The position numbers were made by a program, and so were the translations under genes. A stretch of DNA of 64,000 nt, taken from contig NZ_LMDF01000012.1 in NCBI RefSeq assembly GCF_001425745.1, positions 335 through 64,334 on the forward strand. The letters run 5' to 3'. This DNA is from Caulobacter sp. Root343 (lineage in GTDB: Bacteria > Pseudomonadota > Alphaproteobacteria > Caulobacterales > Caulobacteraceae). Positions 46,217 through 54,852 of this stretch are shown here, piece after piece; position 1 is the first letter of the stretch; every line of letters starts with the position of its first letter. The notes beneath the pieces are model-generated. The model saw nothing but the letters and a program-made list of their open reading frames with translations, searched no databases and was not told the DNA's origin.

Positions 46217-47032
46217 ATGGCCGACGATTACGCGTTCCCCAAGGGCGAGCTGATGCGGGGCAAGAAGGGCCTCGTCATGGGCGTGGCCAACCACAACTCG
46301 ATCGCCTGGGGCATCGCCAGCCAGCTGGCCGCCCAAGGCGCCGAGATGGCCTTCACCTACCAGGGCGAGGAACTGGAGCGCCGCGTGCGGCCGCTGGCCG
46401 AAAGCATCGGCGTCAAGACGATGATCCCCTGTGACGTCACCGACGACGCCTCGATGGACGCGGCCTTCGCCGAAATCGAGAAGGCGTTCGGCACGCTGGA
46501 CTTCGTCGTCCACTCGGTGGCGTTCGCCAACAAGAACGAGCTGAAGGGCTCGTTCGTGGAGAACACCAGCCGCGAGGGCTTCCTGCTGGCCATGAACATC
46601 TCGGCCTTCAGCTTCGTGGACGTGGCCAAGCGCGCCTCGAAGATCATGCCCAACGGCGGTTCGCTGATCACCATGACCTATCTGGGGTCGGAGCGGACGA
46701 TCCCGAACTACAACACCATGGGCGTGGCCAAGGCGGCGCTGGAAGCCTCCACCCGCTACATCGCTCGCGACCTGGGGCCCAAGGGCATCCGCGCCAACGC
46801 CATCTCGGCCGGGGCCATGCGCACCCTGGCCCTGGCCGGCATCGCCGGCGGCCGCGGCATGATCGCCCAGGGCCGGGCGTTCAGCGCCATGAAGGAAGAC
46901 ACCTCGATGGAGGGCGTCGCCGGCTGCGCGCTGTGGCTGGCGTCGGATCTGGGCAAGTCGACCACGGGCGAAGTCGTCCACGTCGACGCCGGCTTCCACA
47001 TGATGGGCATGCCGGACGCCGAAGAGGCCTGA
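46217..47032 (+). CDS. fabI: Enoyl-ACP reductase (NADH), FabI
   Basis: FabI reduces trans-2-enoyl-ACP in each cycle of fatty acid elongation and is the triclosan/diazaborine target. The 271-residue short-chain reductase has GVANHNSIAWGIA, DVTDDASMDAAF, the catalytic Tyr-X6-Lys in YNTMGVAK, and HVDAGFHMMGM at the C-terminus. It follows the TPR gene by 76 bases. I start at the ATG at 46217. Confidence 0.95.
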   Translation: MADDYAFPKGELMRGKKGLVMGVANHNSIAWGIASQLAAQGAEMAFTYQGEELERRVRPLAESIGVKTMIPCDVTDDASMDAAFAEIEKAFGTLDFVVHSVAFANKNELKGSFVENTSREGFLLAMNISAFSFVDVAKRASKIMPNGGSLITMTYLGSERTIPNYNTMGVAKAALEASTRYIARDLGPKGIRANAISAGAMRTLALAGIAGGRGMIAQGRAFSAMKEDTSMEGVAGCALWLASDLGKSTTGEVVHVDAGFHMMGMPDAEEA

Positions 47033-47034
47033 TT

Positions 47035-47643
47035 TTACGGCGCGTAGGCCCGCATGAAACGTACGGCCGCCTCCCGCGCGAGGCGGCCGTACTCTTCCGG
47101 GGTCTTGTCGGCCGGCAGGCGCAGCAGCGACCGCAGCTGGCTCTGGCCCATGACCATGCCGGAGAAGAACTCCGCCGCCTGTTCGAAGTCCTCGACCTTC
47201 ATGCGGCCGAGCTCGGTTTCCGTCTTCAGGAAGGCCGCCAGTTGCCGGCGCGCGGCGAGGGGGCCGGCCTCGAAGATCTCGCGGGCGACGTCGGGCAGGT
47301 CGCCCGAGCCCAGGATGATCACCCGCAGCATCGAATACTTCTTGCCGGTGATCACCGTCTCCAGCACCGAGCGGGCATAGGCCTCCAGGGCGGCGGTCGG
47401 ATTGTCCACCGCGCCTGGCTCGCGCAGCGAGGCGGTGATGGCCTCGACCCGGCGCTGCATCAGCGCCCGCATCAGCTCGGCCTTGGAGCCGTAGTGGTTG
47501 TAGACCGTCTGTTTGGAGACCCCCGCCCGACGGGCGATCGCCTCCATCGGCGCGGCGAGGCCGCGCTCGCCGATCACCTCGACGGCGGCGTCGAGGATGG
47601 CCTCGGTCTTGGCGACGTCGATCTGTCCGGGAACGCGCGGCAT
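47035..47643 (-). CDS. TetR-family transcriptional regulator
   Basis: The 202-residue protein has an N-terminal TetR helix-turn-helix (ILDAAVEVIGERGLAAP, then IARRAGVSKQTVYNHYGSK) and a ligand-binding C-terminal domain resembling TetR_C_33-type regulators. It is separated by 1 base from emrB and is cotranscribed with the efflux pump it most likely regulates. An inverted repeat upstream of emrA (50404-50431) is a candidate operator. Confidence 0.87.
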   Translation of the reverse strand: MPRVPGQIDVAKTEAILDAAVEVIGERGLAAPMEAIARRAGVSKQTVYNHYGSKAELMRALMQRRVEAITASLREPGAVDNPTAALEAYARSVLETVITGKKYSMLRVIILGSGDLPDVAREIFEAGPLAARRQLAAFLKTETELGRMKVEDFEQAAEFFSGMVMGQSQLRSLLRLPADKTPEEYGRLAREAAVRFMRAYAP

Positions 47644-47644
47644 A

Positions 47645-49231
47645 TCAGTGGGCGTCCGAAGGGGGCGGCGGGGCGTTGGCCGCGGGGCGGGCCAACAGCG
47701 AGACGCCGGCGGCGACGAAACAGCCGAAGGCCAGCAGGGTGAAGCTGTCGCCGAACGCCATCACCGTGGCCTGCTGCTGCAGGAAGCCCGAAAAGGCCTT
47801 TCGCGCCGCGCCGTCGGGGTCGGAAACGCCCAGCTGGGCCATCCGCTGGGCCAGGCCCGCCATCATCGCGGCGGCTCCGGCGCTGCCGGTGGTCAGCTTC
47901 GACGACATGTCGTCGTAGTACAGCGCGGTCTGCTGGGTGATCGAGGTGGCCAGCAGGGCGAGGCCGATCGCCCCGCCGGTGTTGCGCGACAGGTTCACCA
48001 GGCCCGAGGCGTTCTTGACCATGTGCGGCGGCAGGGTGCTCATCGTGATCTGCTGGGTGGCGATCATGGCGATCATGACTCCAACGCCGCGGCAAGCCTG
48101 GACGCCGGCGAACTCCCAGAAACCCCAGTCCTTGGTCACCGCGTGGGCCATGTACATGCCCCAGCCGGCCAGAAGGAAGCCGATGAACATCGGCACGCGC
48201 GGATCGGTCTTGCGCACCAGGCGGCCGGCGATCGGGCCGGTGAGGAACATCGACAGGCCCGAGACGACCATCGTCGTGCCGACCTCCGACGCAGAATAGT
48301 GGCGCACGCGGCCCAGGAACTGCGGCAGTAGGAAGGTGCCGCCGAACAGGCTGGCGCCCGAGACGGCGGTCATCAGCACGCCGACCGTGAAGTTGCGGTT
48401 GGCGAAGGCGCGCAGCTCGACGATCGGGTTGCGGTAGGTCAGCTGTCGCCAGATGAACAGCGCGCCGCCGATCGCGGCCACGACGGTCAGCCACAGGATG
48501 GCGGTGTCGTCGAACCAGTCGTCCTTGGCGCCTTCCTCCAGCACGTACTGCATGCTCATCAGGAAAATCGCCATCACCGCCAGGCCGAACCAGTCGAAAC
48601 CCTTGGCCAGGCTGGGATCGCCCTTGTCGAAATCGGCCCAGCGATAGACGCCGAACAGCACGATCAGGCCGGTCGGCACGTTGATGAAGAACAGCCAGCG
48701 CCAGGACAGCGCCTCGGTCAGATGGCCGCCCAGGGTCGGGCCGACGGTCGGGGCCAAGGTGACGATCAGGCCCATGATCACGCTGGCGGTGATGCGCCGC
48801 TCGGGCGGGAAGGCGGTGAAGGCCACGGCGAACACCGTCGGGATCATCGCCCCGCCGATGAAGCCCTGCAGGGCGCGGGTCAGGATCATCATGTCGATCG
48901 ACGAGCTGAGGCCCGTCAGCACGCTCATGATGATGAAGCCGGTGCACGAGATCAGATAGAGGCGCTGGGTGCCCCACAGCCGCGACAGATATCCCGACAG
49001 CGGGATCATCACGACTTCCGGGATCAGATAGGCGGTCTGGATCCAGCTGATCTGGTCGGTGCTGGCCCCGACGCCGGCCTGGATCTGTGGCAGCGAGGCC
49101 GCCACGATCTGGATGTCGAGGATGGCCATGAACTGGCCGATGACCATGGCCCCGAAGCCAAGGAACAGCTTGGTCCAGTTGATCTGGGGCGTGGCGGGCG
49201 CCGAAGACGCGGGGACGACGGCGTCGGTCAT
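47645..49231 (-). CDS. emrB: MFS multidrug efflux transporter, DHA2 family (EmrB type)
   Basis: The 528-residue protein has 14 predicted membrane segments and DHA2/EmrB motifs: AILDIQIVAASLPQIQ in helix 1, SGYLSRLWGTQRLYL (motif A), and the SVIMGLIVTLAPTVGPTLGG motif C. It works with a periplasmic adaptor (EmrA) and an outer-membrane channel to export drugs. It starts 13 bases after emrA. The natural substrate is unknown. Confidence 0.9.
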   Translation of the reverse strand: MTDAVVPASSAPATPQINWTKLFLGFGAMVIGQFMAILDIQIVAASLPQIQAGVGASTDQISWIQTAYLIPEVVMIPLSGYLSRLWGTQRLYLISCTGFIIMSVLTGLSSSIDMMILTRALQGFIGGAMIPTVFAVAFTAFPPERRITASVIMGLIVTLAPTVGPTLGGHLTEALSWRWLFFINVPTGLIVLFGVYRWADFDKGDPSLAKGFDWFGLAVMAIFLMSMQYVLEEGAKDDWFDDTAILWLTVVAAIGGALFIWRQLTYRNPIVELRAFANRNFTVGVLMTAVSGASLFGGTFLLPQFLGRVRHYSASEVGTTMVVSGLSMFLTGPIAGRLVRKTDPRVPMFIGFLLAGWGMYMAHAVTKDWGFWEFAGVQACRGVGVMIAMIATQQITMSTLPPHMVKNASGLVNLSRNTGGAIGLALLATSITQQTALYYDDMSSKLTTGSAGAAAMMAGLAQRMAQLGVSDPDGAARKAFSGFLQQQATVMAFGDSFTLLAFGCFVAAGVSLLARPAANAPPPPSDAH

Positions 49232-49244
49232 GACGCGTCCGCCT

Positions 49245-50375
49245 CTAGCGGTCCACGCCCTGGCGGGCGACCTGCGGCATGGCCTGGCCAGCCTCGGCGA
49301 ACGAGAGGCCCGAGCGGTCGCGGACATCGACCTTGATCTCGACCGACAGGCCGGGACGCAGGGCCGCGCCCAGCTGGCTGCGGTCAACCACGATCTTCAC
49401 CGGCAGGCGCTGGGTGATCTTGGTGAAGTTGCCGACCGCGTTCTCCACCGGGATCAGGGCGAACTCCTGGCCGGTGGCGGGCGCGAAGCTGTCGACCTTG
49501 CCGACGATCTTCTGCTTGCCGAAAGCGTCGGCCTTGATCTCGACCGGCTGGCCCACGCGGATGCGCGAGACCTGGGTCTCCTTGAAGTTGGCGACGATAT
49601 AGGCTTGGCCCAGCGGCACCACCGACATCAGGGCGATACCCGGCTGGACCAGCTGGCCCGGACGGACCGAGCGGGCGCCGACCACGCCGCCGACCGGTGC
49701 GCGGATCACGGTGCGCTCCAGGTCGAGCTTGGCCTGCTGCACGGCCGCGTGGGCGGCGGCGGCTTGGGCGATGGTCTGGGCCTTGGCCGAGCCCAACGAC
49801 TGGGCGGCGCGGCGTTCGGCTTCCAGAGCGGCCTGGGCGCTGGCGACGCCGGCGGCGGTCTGGGTGGCGCCGGCGCGCTCGGTCTGGACCTTCTGTTGCG
49901 AGACCCAGCCTTGCTTGGCCAGGGCGTCGTAGCGGTCGAGGTCGGCCTTGGCGCGGCCGGCGTCGGCCTGGGCGCTGGTCACGCCGGCGGCCTTCTGGGC
50001 GATCATCGCCTGCTCGAGGCTCGACTTGTCGTCGATGGCGCGGATGGCCGCGTCGGCGGCGCCGGCGTTGGCGATCGCCTGATCGAGACGAGCCTGGAAG
50101 GTCGAGGGGTCGATCTTGGCCAGCACCTGGCCGGCCTCGACGCGCTGGTTGTCGGCCACCAGCACCTCGGCGACATAGCCGGAGACCTGCGGGCTGACCT
50201 GCACGGTGTCGGCCTGGACGAATGCGTTGTCGGTGGCCTCGTAGCGCTGCTTGTCGAGGAACCACAGGGTCCCGCCGACGATCACGCCGATCAGGACGAC
50301 CCCGCCCACGACCATCGGAACCAGCTTCTTGCGACCCGCGGATTTTACGCCAGCGGTATTATCAGGCGACGCCAT
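49245..50375 (-). CDS. emrA: Efflux periplasmic adaptor (HlyD/EmrA family)
   Basis: The 376-residue membrane-fusion protein has one N-terminal membrane helix (about residues 15-38), a lipoyl/HlyD domain beginning VSPQVSGYVAEVLVADNQRV, a long alpha-helical hairpin rich in Ala and Gln (residues 85-210), and the second half lipoyl region VRPGQLVQPGIALMSVVP. It is the first gene of the emrA-emrB-tetR operon. Confidence 0.9.
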   Translation of the reverse strand: MASPDNTAGVKSAGRKKLVPMVVGGVVLIGVIVGGTLWFLDKQRYEATDNAFVQADTVQVSPQVSGYVAEVLVADNQRVEAGQVLAKIDPSTFQARLDQAIANAGAADAAIRAIDDKSSLEQAMIAQKAAGVTSAQADAGRAKADLDRYDALAKQGWVSQQKVQTERAGATQTAAGVASAQAALEAERRAAQSLGSAKAQTIAQAAAAHAAVQQAKLDLERTVIRAPVGGVVGARSVRPGQLVQPGIALMSVVPLGQAYIVANFKETQVSRIRVGQPVEIKADAFGKQKIVGKVDSFAPATGQEFALIPVENAVGNFTKITQRLPVKIVVDRSQLGAALRPGLSVEIKVDVRDRSGLSFAEAGQAMPQVARQGVDR

Positions 50376-50732
50376 GACCCAGACCCTTGTCGAACGGCTT
50401 CAAGCGCGCCGGATAGTCCCCTCCGGCGCGCGCTTCAAGGGATAAATGGACGCAGTCGTCCAAAATTCAACGGCGACTGGAGAAGTTTTCGGCGAAGGTT
50501 TGGTGACGGGGCCGTTCCTCTAGACACGGCGCGACTTCCGGCGACCCTGCGCGAGGCGACGAGGGGCCTGGCTTGGAGTGCTGAAGGTCCTGGAATCGCC
50601 AATCACGATTTCCGCTTGCGCCGGAATCACGGCACAGTAAAAGCCGCTCCCCCAACGCAACCATGCGGCCCGGAGCGCGTATCTCCTCCGGCGCGTTTCC
50701 GCCGGCCCCGCTCACGGTCGCAGGAGGTTCCG
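50376..50732. promoter_or_regulatory. Intergenic region upstream of emrA, with an inverted repeat
   Basis: These 357 bases hold no gene I can support. A perfect 10-bp inverted repeat, GCGCGCCGGA and its complement, flanks an 8-base loop at 50404-50431, 29 bases before the emrA start. It could be a TetR operator or a leader hairpin; there is no T-run, so it is not a classical terminator. GAATC sites occur at about 50592 and 50622. The rest looks featureless until the ribosome binding site of the small gene at 50733. Confidence 0.45.
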
Positions 50733-50870
50733 ATGAAGTCCCACCCCCCGATCGGCCAGTCGCCGCTCGACATGATCCGTCCGGTGCTCTGGATGGCGGC
50801 GGCCGCCTTCGCGGCCGGCTTCGGCGGCTATCTGGTGTTGGGCCTACGGGCCGTGCACGCCGGGGGCTAG
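50733..50870 (+). CDS. Small single-pass membrane protein, 45 residues
   Basis: A short gene that is easy to miss: a perfect AGGAGG at 50722-50727 lies 5 bases before an ATG, and the reading frame encodes a basic/polar N-terminus ([17 protein letters not shown]) then one hydrophobic segment (about residues 18-38). I recognise no family. Its TAG stop is shared with the convergent dut gene within CTAG, which also suggests it is real. Confidence 0.68.
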   Translation: MKSHPPIGQSPLDMIRPVLWMAAAAFAAGFGGYLVLGLRAVHAGG

Positions 50871-51334
50871 ACTCCGGTCGAACCGAAGCCGCCGGCGCCG
50901 CGGTCGGTCGCGTCCAGATTCTCGACCTCGACCAGCGGCCATTGCGGAGCCGCGGCGATGACGCCTTGAGCGATGCGGTCGCCCCGGCGGATCGTGAAGT
51001 CTTCTTCGCCCAGATTGATCAGCAACACGCAGACCTGGCCGCGATAGTCGCTGTCGACGGTGCCGGGCGCGTTGACCACGGTGACGCCGTTCTTGAAGGC
51101 CAGGCCCGAGCGCGGGCGCACCTGCATCTCAAAGCCATCGGGGACCGCCACCGAGAAGCCGGTCGGAGCCATGCAGCGCGACCCAGGCTTCAGTACGATC
51201 GGCTCGTGCTCGGGAACGGAAGCCCGCAGGTCGAAGCCCGCCGCCCCGGCGGTGGCGTAGGTCGGAACCGGCAGGTCGGCATTGCCTTCCCAGCGCTTGA
51301 AGCGGATGGCGAGGCCGGCGGGAATGGCGGACAT
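50867..51334 (-). CDS. dut: dUTP diphosphatase
   Basis: Dut hydrolyses dUTP to dUMP, keeping uracil out of DNA and supplying dTMP synthesis. The 155-residue protein has the five motifs of the trimeric family: [34 protein letters not shown] and the C-terminal [10 protein letters not shown]. It begins 68 bases after the coaBC stop and may be cotranscribed with it. Confidence 0.95.
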   Translation of the reverse strand: MSAIPAGLAIRFKRWEGNADLPVPTYATAGAAGFDLRASVPEHEPIVLKPGSRCMAPTGFSVAVPDGFEMQVRPRSGLAFKNGVTVVNAPGTVDSDYRGQVCVLLINLGEEDFTIRRGDRIAQGVIAAAPQWPLVEVENLDATDRGAGGFGSTGV

Positions 51335-51401
51335 GCGGGTGGTTCCTGGAGCTGGAAGACCGCCCGGCCATAGCTGATTTGCCGGGCCTCAGGCCAGGGG
51401 G

Positions 51402-52613
51402 CTAAGCCAGCGCCTCGGCGATCCTCTGCGCGATCTGGGCGGCGACCACGTCCTTGGCGGCGCGGTCCCAGCGCTCGGTCTTGTCCTTGGTGACTAGCAG
51501 CACGGCGTTCTCGCCGCCGCCCATCACGCCAGGTTCGGTGACGTCATTGGCGATGATCCAGTCGCAGCCCTTGCGGGCCAGCTTGGCGCGGGCGTGGTCC
51601 TCGACATGGTCGGTCTCGGCCGCGAAGCCGACGACCAGCTTGGGCCGTCGCGGTCCGGTGGCCGACAGCGTGGCCAGGATATCGGGGTTCTCGACGAAGG
51701 TCAGGGCCGGCGGGCCGCCCTTTTCCTTCTTCAGCTTGGTCCCGAACGCCTCGTCCACCCGCCAGTCGGCGACGGCGGCCACGAAGACGCCGACGTCGGC
51801 GGGCAGGGCGGCCTGGCTGGCGGCCAGCATCTGGCGAGCGGTCTCGACGTCGATGCGCTTGACGCCGACCGGGGTCGGCAGGGCGACGGGGCCGGCGATC
51901 AGGGTGACCTCTGCGCCCAGCTTGGCGAGGGCCTCGGCGATGGCGAAGCCCTGCTTGCCGCTGGAGCGGTTGGTGATCCCGCGCACCGGATCGATCGGCT
52001 CAAACGTCGGGCCGGCGGTGACCAGGGCGCGCTTGCCGACCAGCGGTCGGCCAGCGGGACCTTTAAGCATGGCGACGATCGCCGCGAAGATCTCTTCCGG
52101 CTCCGCCAGGCGGCCGGGTCCGAACTCACCGCAGGCCATGGCCCCCTCGTCAGGCCCCACGAAGCTGACGCCATCCGCCTTCAGGGTGGCGATATTGCGC
52201 TGGGTGGCCGGGTGCAGCCACATCCGCACGTTCATGGCCGGCGCCATCAACACCGGCTTGTCAGTGGCCAAGAGGGTGGTGGAGGCCAGGTCGCCGGCCA
52301 GGCCGTTCGCGGCCTTGGCGATCAGATCAGCCGTCGCCGGGGCGACCACGATCAGGTCGGCCGAGCGCGACAGCTCGATATGGCCCATCTCGGCCTCGTC
52401 GGTCAGCGAGAACAGGTCGTCATAGACCTTGTCCTCTGCCAGGGCGGCCAGGGACAGCGGCGTGACGAACTCCGCCCCGGCCTTGGTCAGGATCGGCCGC
52501 ACGCCGACGCCCGCCTTGCGCAGCAGCCGGGTCAGCAGCAGCGCCTTGTAGGCCGCCACGCCGCCGCCGACGATCAGAAGAACCCGCTTCTCGCCCCAGG
52601 TCTTGTCGTCCAC
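51402..52613 (-). CDS. coaBC: Bifunctional phosphopantothenoylcysteine decarboxylase/synthetase
   Basis: CoaBC carries out steps 2 and 3 of coenzyme A synthesis from phosphopantothenate. The 403-residue protein has the FMN-binding GGGVAAYKALLLTRLLRKAG, the decarboxylase APAMNVRMW region with the Asn, the catalytic Cys in AMACGEFGPGRL, and the synthetase half with TAGPTFEPIDPVRGITNRSSGK split over two segments. I start at the GTG at 52613, with GCGGAGCGC upstream; the frame is open to 52670 without family similarity. Confidence 0.92.
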   Translation of the reverse strand: MDDKTWGEKRVLLIVGGGVAAYKALLLTRLLRKAGVGVRPILTKAGAEFVTPLSLAALAEDKVYDDLFSLTDEAEMGHIELSRSADLIVVAPATADLIAKAANGLAGDLASTTLLATDKPVLMAPAMNVRMWLHPATQRNIATLKADGVSFVGPDEGAMACGEFGPGRLAEPEEIFAAIVAMLKGPAGRPLVGKRALVTAGPTFEPIDPVRGITNRSSGKQGFAIAEALAKLGAEVTLIAGPVALPTPVGVKRIDVETARQMLAASQAALPADVGVFVAAVADWRVDEAFGTKLKKEKGGPPALTFVENPDILATLSATGPRRPKLVVGFAAETDHVEDHARAKLARKGCDWIIANDVTEPGVMGGGENAVLLVTKDKTERWDRAAKDVVAAQIAQRIAEALA

Positions 52614-52755
52614 GTCGCGCTCCGCTTCTGGCGTGTCGTTCGCCCCAGCACATGCCCATCCGCGGAACAAAGCGCCAGCCCGAAGATAGGGACTCGACTC
52701 GTGTTCCGCTTTCGTTCAATAAACGTAAAGGTAGAGCAATGGGGCGAACACGATC
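52614..52755. promoter_or_regulatory. Divergent promoter region with tandem GANTC sites
   Basis: GACTCGACTC at 52691-52700 contains two directly adjacent CcrM methylation sites between the divergent coaBC and lipoprotein genes. An AT-rich stretch follows towards the lipoprotein start. No gene is present. Confidence 0.5.
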
Positions 52756-53337
52756 ATGAAGATTGCGCGACATCTCTTACGGCGGCCTCTTTTCGGGGCC
52801 GCCATGACGGTCCTGCTGGCGGCCGGACTATCGGCTTGCGACAGCGGCGCCTCGGCCGTGAAGGCGCCCAAGGCGGGCGAACGCGCCAGCGTCGAGGGGA
52901 GTCCGCCGGCGACGGACACGGGCGGTGGCGACAGCGGCCGGCGGAGCGATCCGCGCGACGCCCCGGTCAAGCTGGTGGCGGGCAAGCCCTACTGGGCGGC
53001 CAACCGGACCCGCTCGGCCGAGGAGAACGCCCAGCGCTCATTCGAGCGAAACGGCGCGACGTTCGAGGCCAAGTCGGCCGACGACTATGTGGCCAAGGTC
53101 CACGCCTTCATCAGCGATCCGCCCAAGGGCGCCGAGACGCTGAAACGATCCAACGGCGATCTGTTGATCTACGATCCCAAGGCCAATGTCTTCGCGGTGG
53201 TGTCGCGCGAAGGCGCGCCGCGCACGATGTTCAAGCCGGACGAGGGCGCGGCCTATTGGGACGAACAGAAGACCCGCGAGGCGCGCCGGGCCTCGGCGTC
53301 CAAGAAGCGCGACCGCGAGCTGGCCGAGAACGGCTAA
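52756..53337 (+). CDS. Lipoprotein with a bacterial-toxin-like C-terminal domain
   Basis: The 193-residue protein has a signal sequence ending in the lipobox LSAC (Cys near residue 28), a low-complexity linker, and a C-terminal domain (about residues 85-180). The domain reads like those at the ends of polymorphic and contact-dependent toxins: a helix with VAKVHAFISDPP, then NGDLLIYDPKANVFAVV, then PRTMFKPDEGAAYWDEQ. In toxins this pattern is thought to be an RNase of the BECR type. No immunity gene is adjacent. The resemblance is from memory; the function is not established. Confidence 0.7.
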   Translation: MKIARHLLRRPLFGAAMTVLLAAGLSACDSGASAVKAPKAGERASVEGSPPATDTGGGDSGRRSDPRDAPVKLVAGKPYWAANRTRSAEENAQRSFERNGATFEAKSADDYVAKVHAFISDPPKGAETLKRSNGDLLIYDPKANVFAVVSREGAPRTMFKPDEGAAYWDEQKTREARRASASKKRDRELAENG

Positions 53338-53339
53338 GC

Positions 53340-54848
53340 TTATCTGGCCAGCAGCAGGCCAGTGACGAAGGCCGCGCCCGCCGTGGCCGCGCCGACCAGG
53401 AACCACAGCAGCGGCCATGTGTGGTCGCGCTCGAACACCACCGGGGGCGACGCCGGCGGGGCGTCGGCGAGACGGGCCAAGGCCCGGATCGCGCGTAGGG
53501 CCTCGTCGGCGAAGTCCTTGGCCTTGGCGGCGGGCGACAGTTCGCGGCCGATCCAGCGGCGCACCACCGGGTCGGCGGCGGCCCACAGGTCGTGGGTGGG
53601 GTCGATGCGGCGGGCTACGCCCTCGACCGTGACCATGGTCTTCTGCAGCAGGACCAGTTCCGGCCGCAGGGCCATGTCGAACAGGGCGGTGATCTCGAAC
53701 AGCTGGGCCAGCAGGCGACCCATCGAGACGTCGCGGGCGTTGCGGCCGAACACCGGCTCGCCGACAGCGCGCAGGGCCTGGGCGAAGGCGTCGACATCCT
53801 GGTGGGCGGGGACATAGCCGGCGTCAAAATGGACCTTGGCGACCCGCGCGTAGTCGCGGTTCAGGAAGCCGTACAGGATCTCGGCCAGGTAGCGTCGCTC
53901 GCCGGGGCCGAGGCGGCCGACGATGCCGTAGTCGACGGCCACGACCGCCGACGGCGCGGCGACGAACAGGTTGCCCTCGTGCAGATCGGCGTGAAACAGG
54001 CCGTGGTCCAGGGCCTGGGCCAGGAAACCGCGCGTGACGTTCTCGGCCAGGGCCTTGCGGTCCAGGCCCGGCAGCGTCAGCGCGGCCGGGTCCGACAGCG
54101 GCACGCCCTCCGCCCAGGTCAGGGTCAAGACCCGCTTGCCGACGCCCTCCCAGCAGACCAGCGGGGCGCGCATATAGGAATCAGTCGCCATGGCCTCGCC
54201 CAACTCGGCGCAGCCGGCGGCCTCGAAGCGCAGGTCCATCTCGAGATCCAGCGACCGGATCACCACCTCGACGAACTCGGTCGGCCGCAGCCGGCGGGCG
54301 GCGGGGGCGAGCTTCTCGGCCAGGCGCGCGGCCAGGCGCAGCACGGCGCTGTCCTGGGCCACCTGGCGCTCGATGCCGGGGCGCAGCACCTTCACCGCCG
54401 CCTTGCGGCCGTCCAGCAGCACCGCCGGATGGGCCTGGGCCAGGGAGGCGGCGGCGATCGACTCGTCGATCCGCGCATAGATCGCGTCCAGCGGCTTGCC
54501 GAGGTTACGGACGATCTCGGCCTTGGCCTCGGCCAGCGGGAACGGCGCCAGTCGGTCCTTCAGATGCGAGAGATCCTCGGCGAAGGCGGTCCCGAAGATG
54601 TCGGCTCGCGTCGACAAGAACTGGCCCATCTTGATGGCGGCCGGCCCCTGCTTCTCCAGCACGCGAGCCAGGCGCTCGCCCGGCCGTCCCCGCCTCGCCG
54701 CCGAGCCGGCGAACAGGCGCAGCAGCCGCCCGGCCAGCTTGGCCGTCGGCGGCAACTGCGGCTCGACCTCGCGCGGGACCAGGGCGTCGGCCCGGACCAG
54801 GGCCCAGCCCGCGCCGGTCAGGCGCCAGAAGGCGGACAGGCTGGTCAC
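53340..54848 (-). CDS. ubiB: Ubiquinone biosynthesis protein UbiB (ABC1/AarF atypical kinase)
   Basis: UbiB is an atypical protein kinase-like ATPase that supports coenzyme Q synthesis in the membrane. The 502-residue protein has the KxGQ motif in AAIKMGQFLSTR (about residue 70), the alanine-rich loop SIAAASLAQAH, ADLHEGNLF and VDYGIVGRL, and two C-terminal membrane segments. It starts (GTG) 4 bases after ubiE, making an operon. Confidence 0.92.
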   Translation of the reverse strand: MTSLSAFWRLTGAGWALVRADALVPREVEPQLPPTAKLAGRLLRLFAGSAARRGRPGERLARVLEKQGPAAIKMGQFLSTRADIFGTAFAEDLSHLKDRLAPFPLAEAKAEIVRNLGKPLDAIYARIDESIAAASLAQAHPAVLLDGRKAAVKVLRPGIERQVAQDSAVLRLAARLAEKLAPAARRLRPTEFVEVVIRSLDLEMDLRFEAAGCAELGEAMATDSYMRAPLVCWEGVGKRVLTLTWAEGVPLSDPAALTLPGLDRKALAENVTRGFLAQALDHGLFHADLHEGNLFVAAPSAVVAVDYGIVGRLGPGERRYLAEILYGFLNRDYARVAKVHFDAGYVPAHQDVDAFAQALRAVGEPVFGRNARDVSMGRLLAQLFEITALFDMALRPELVLLQKTMVTVEGVARRIDPTHDLWAAADPVVRRWIGRELSPAAKAKDFADEALRAIRALARLADAPPASPPVVFERDHTWPLLWFLVGAATAGAAFVTGLLLAR

Positions 54849-54852
54849 CGGT

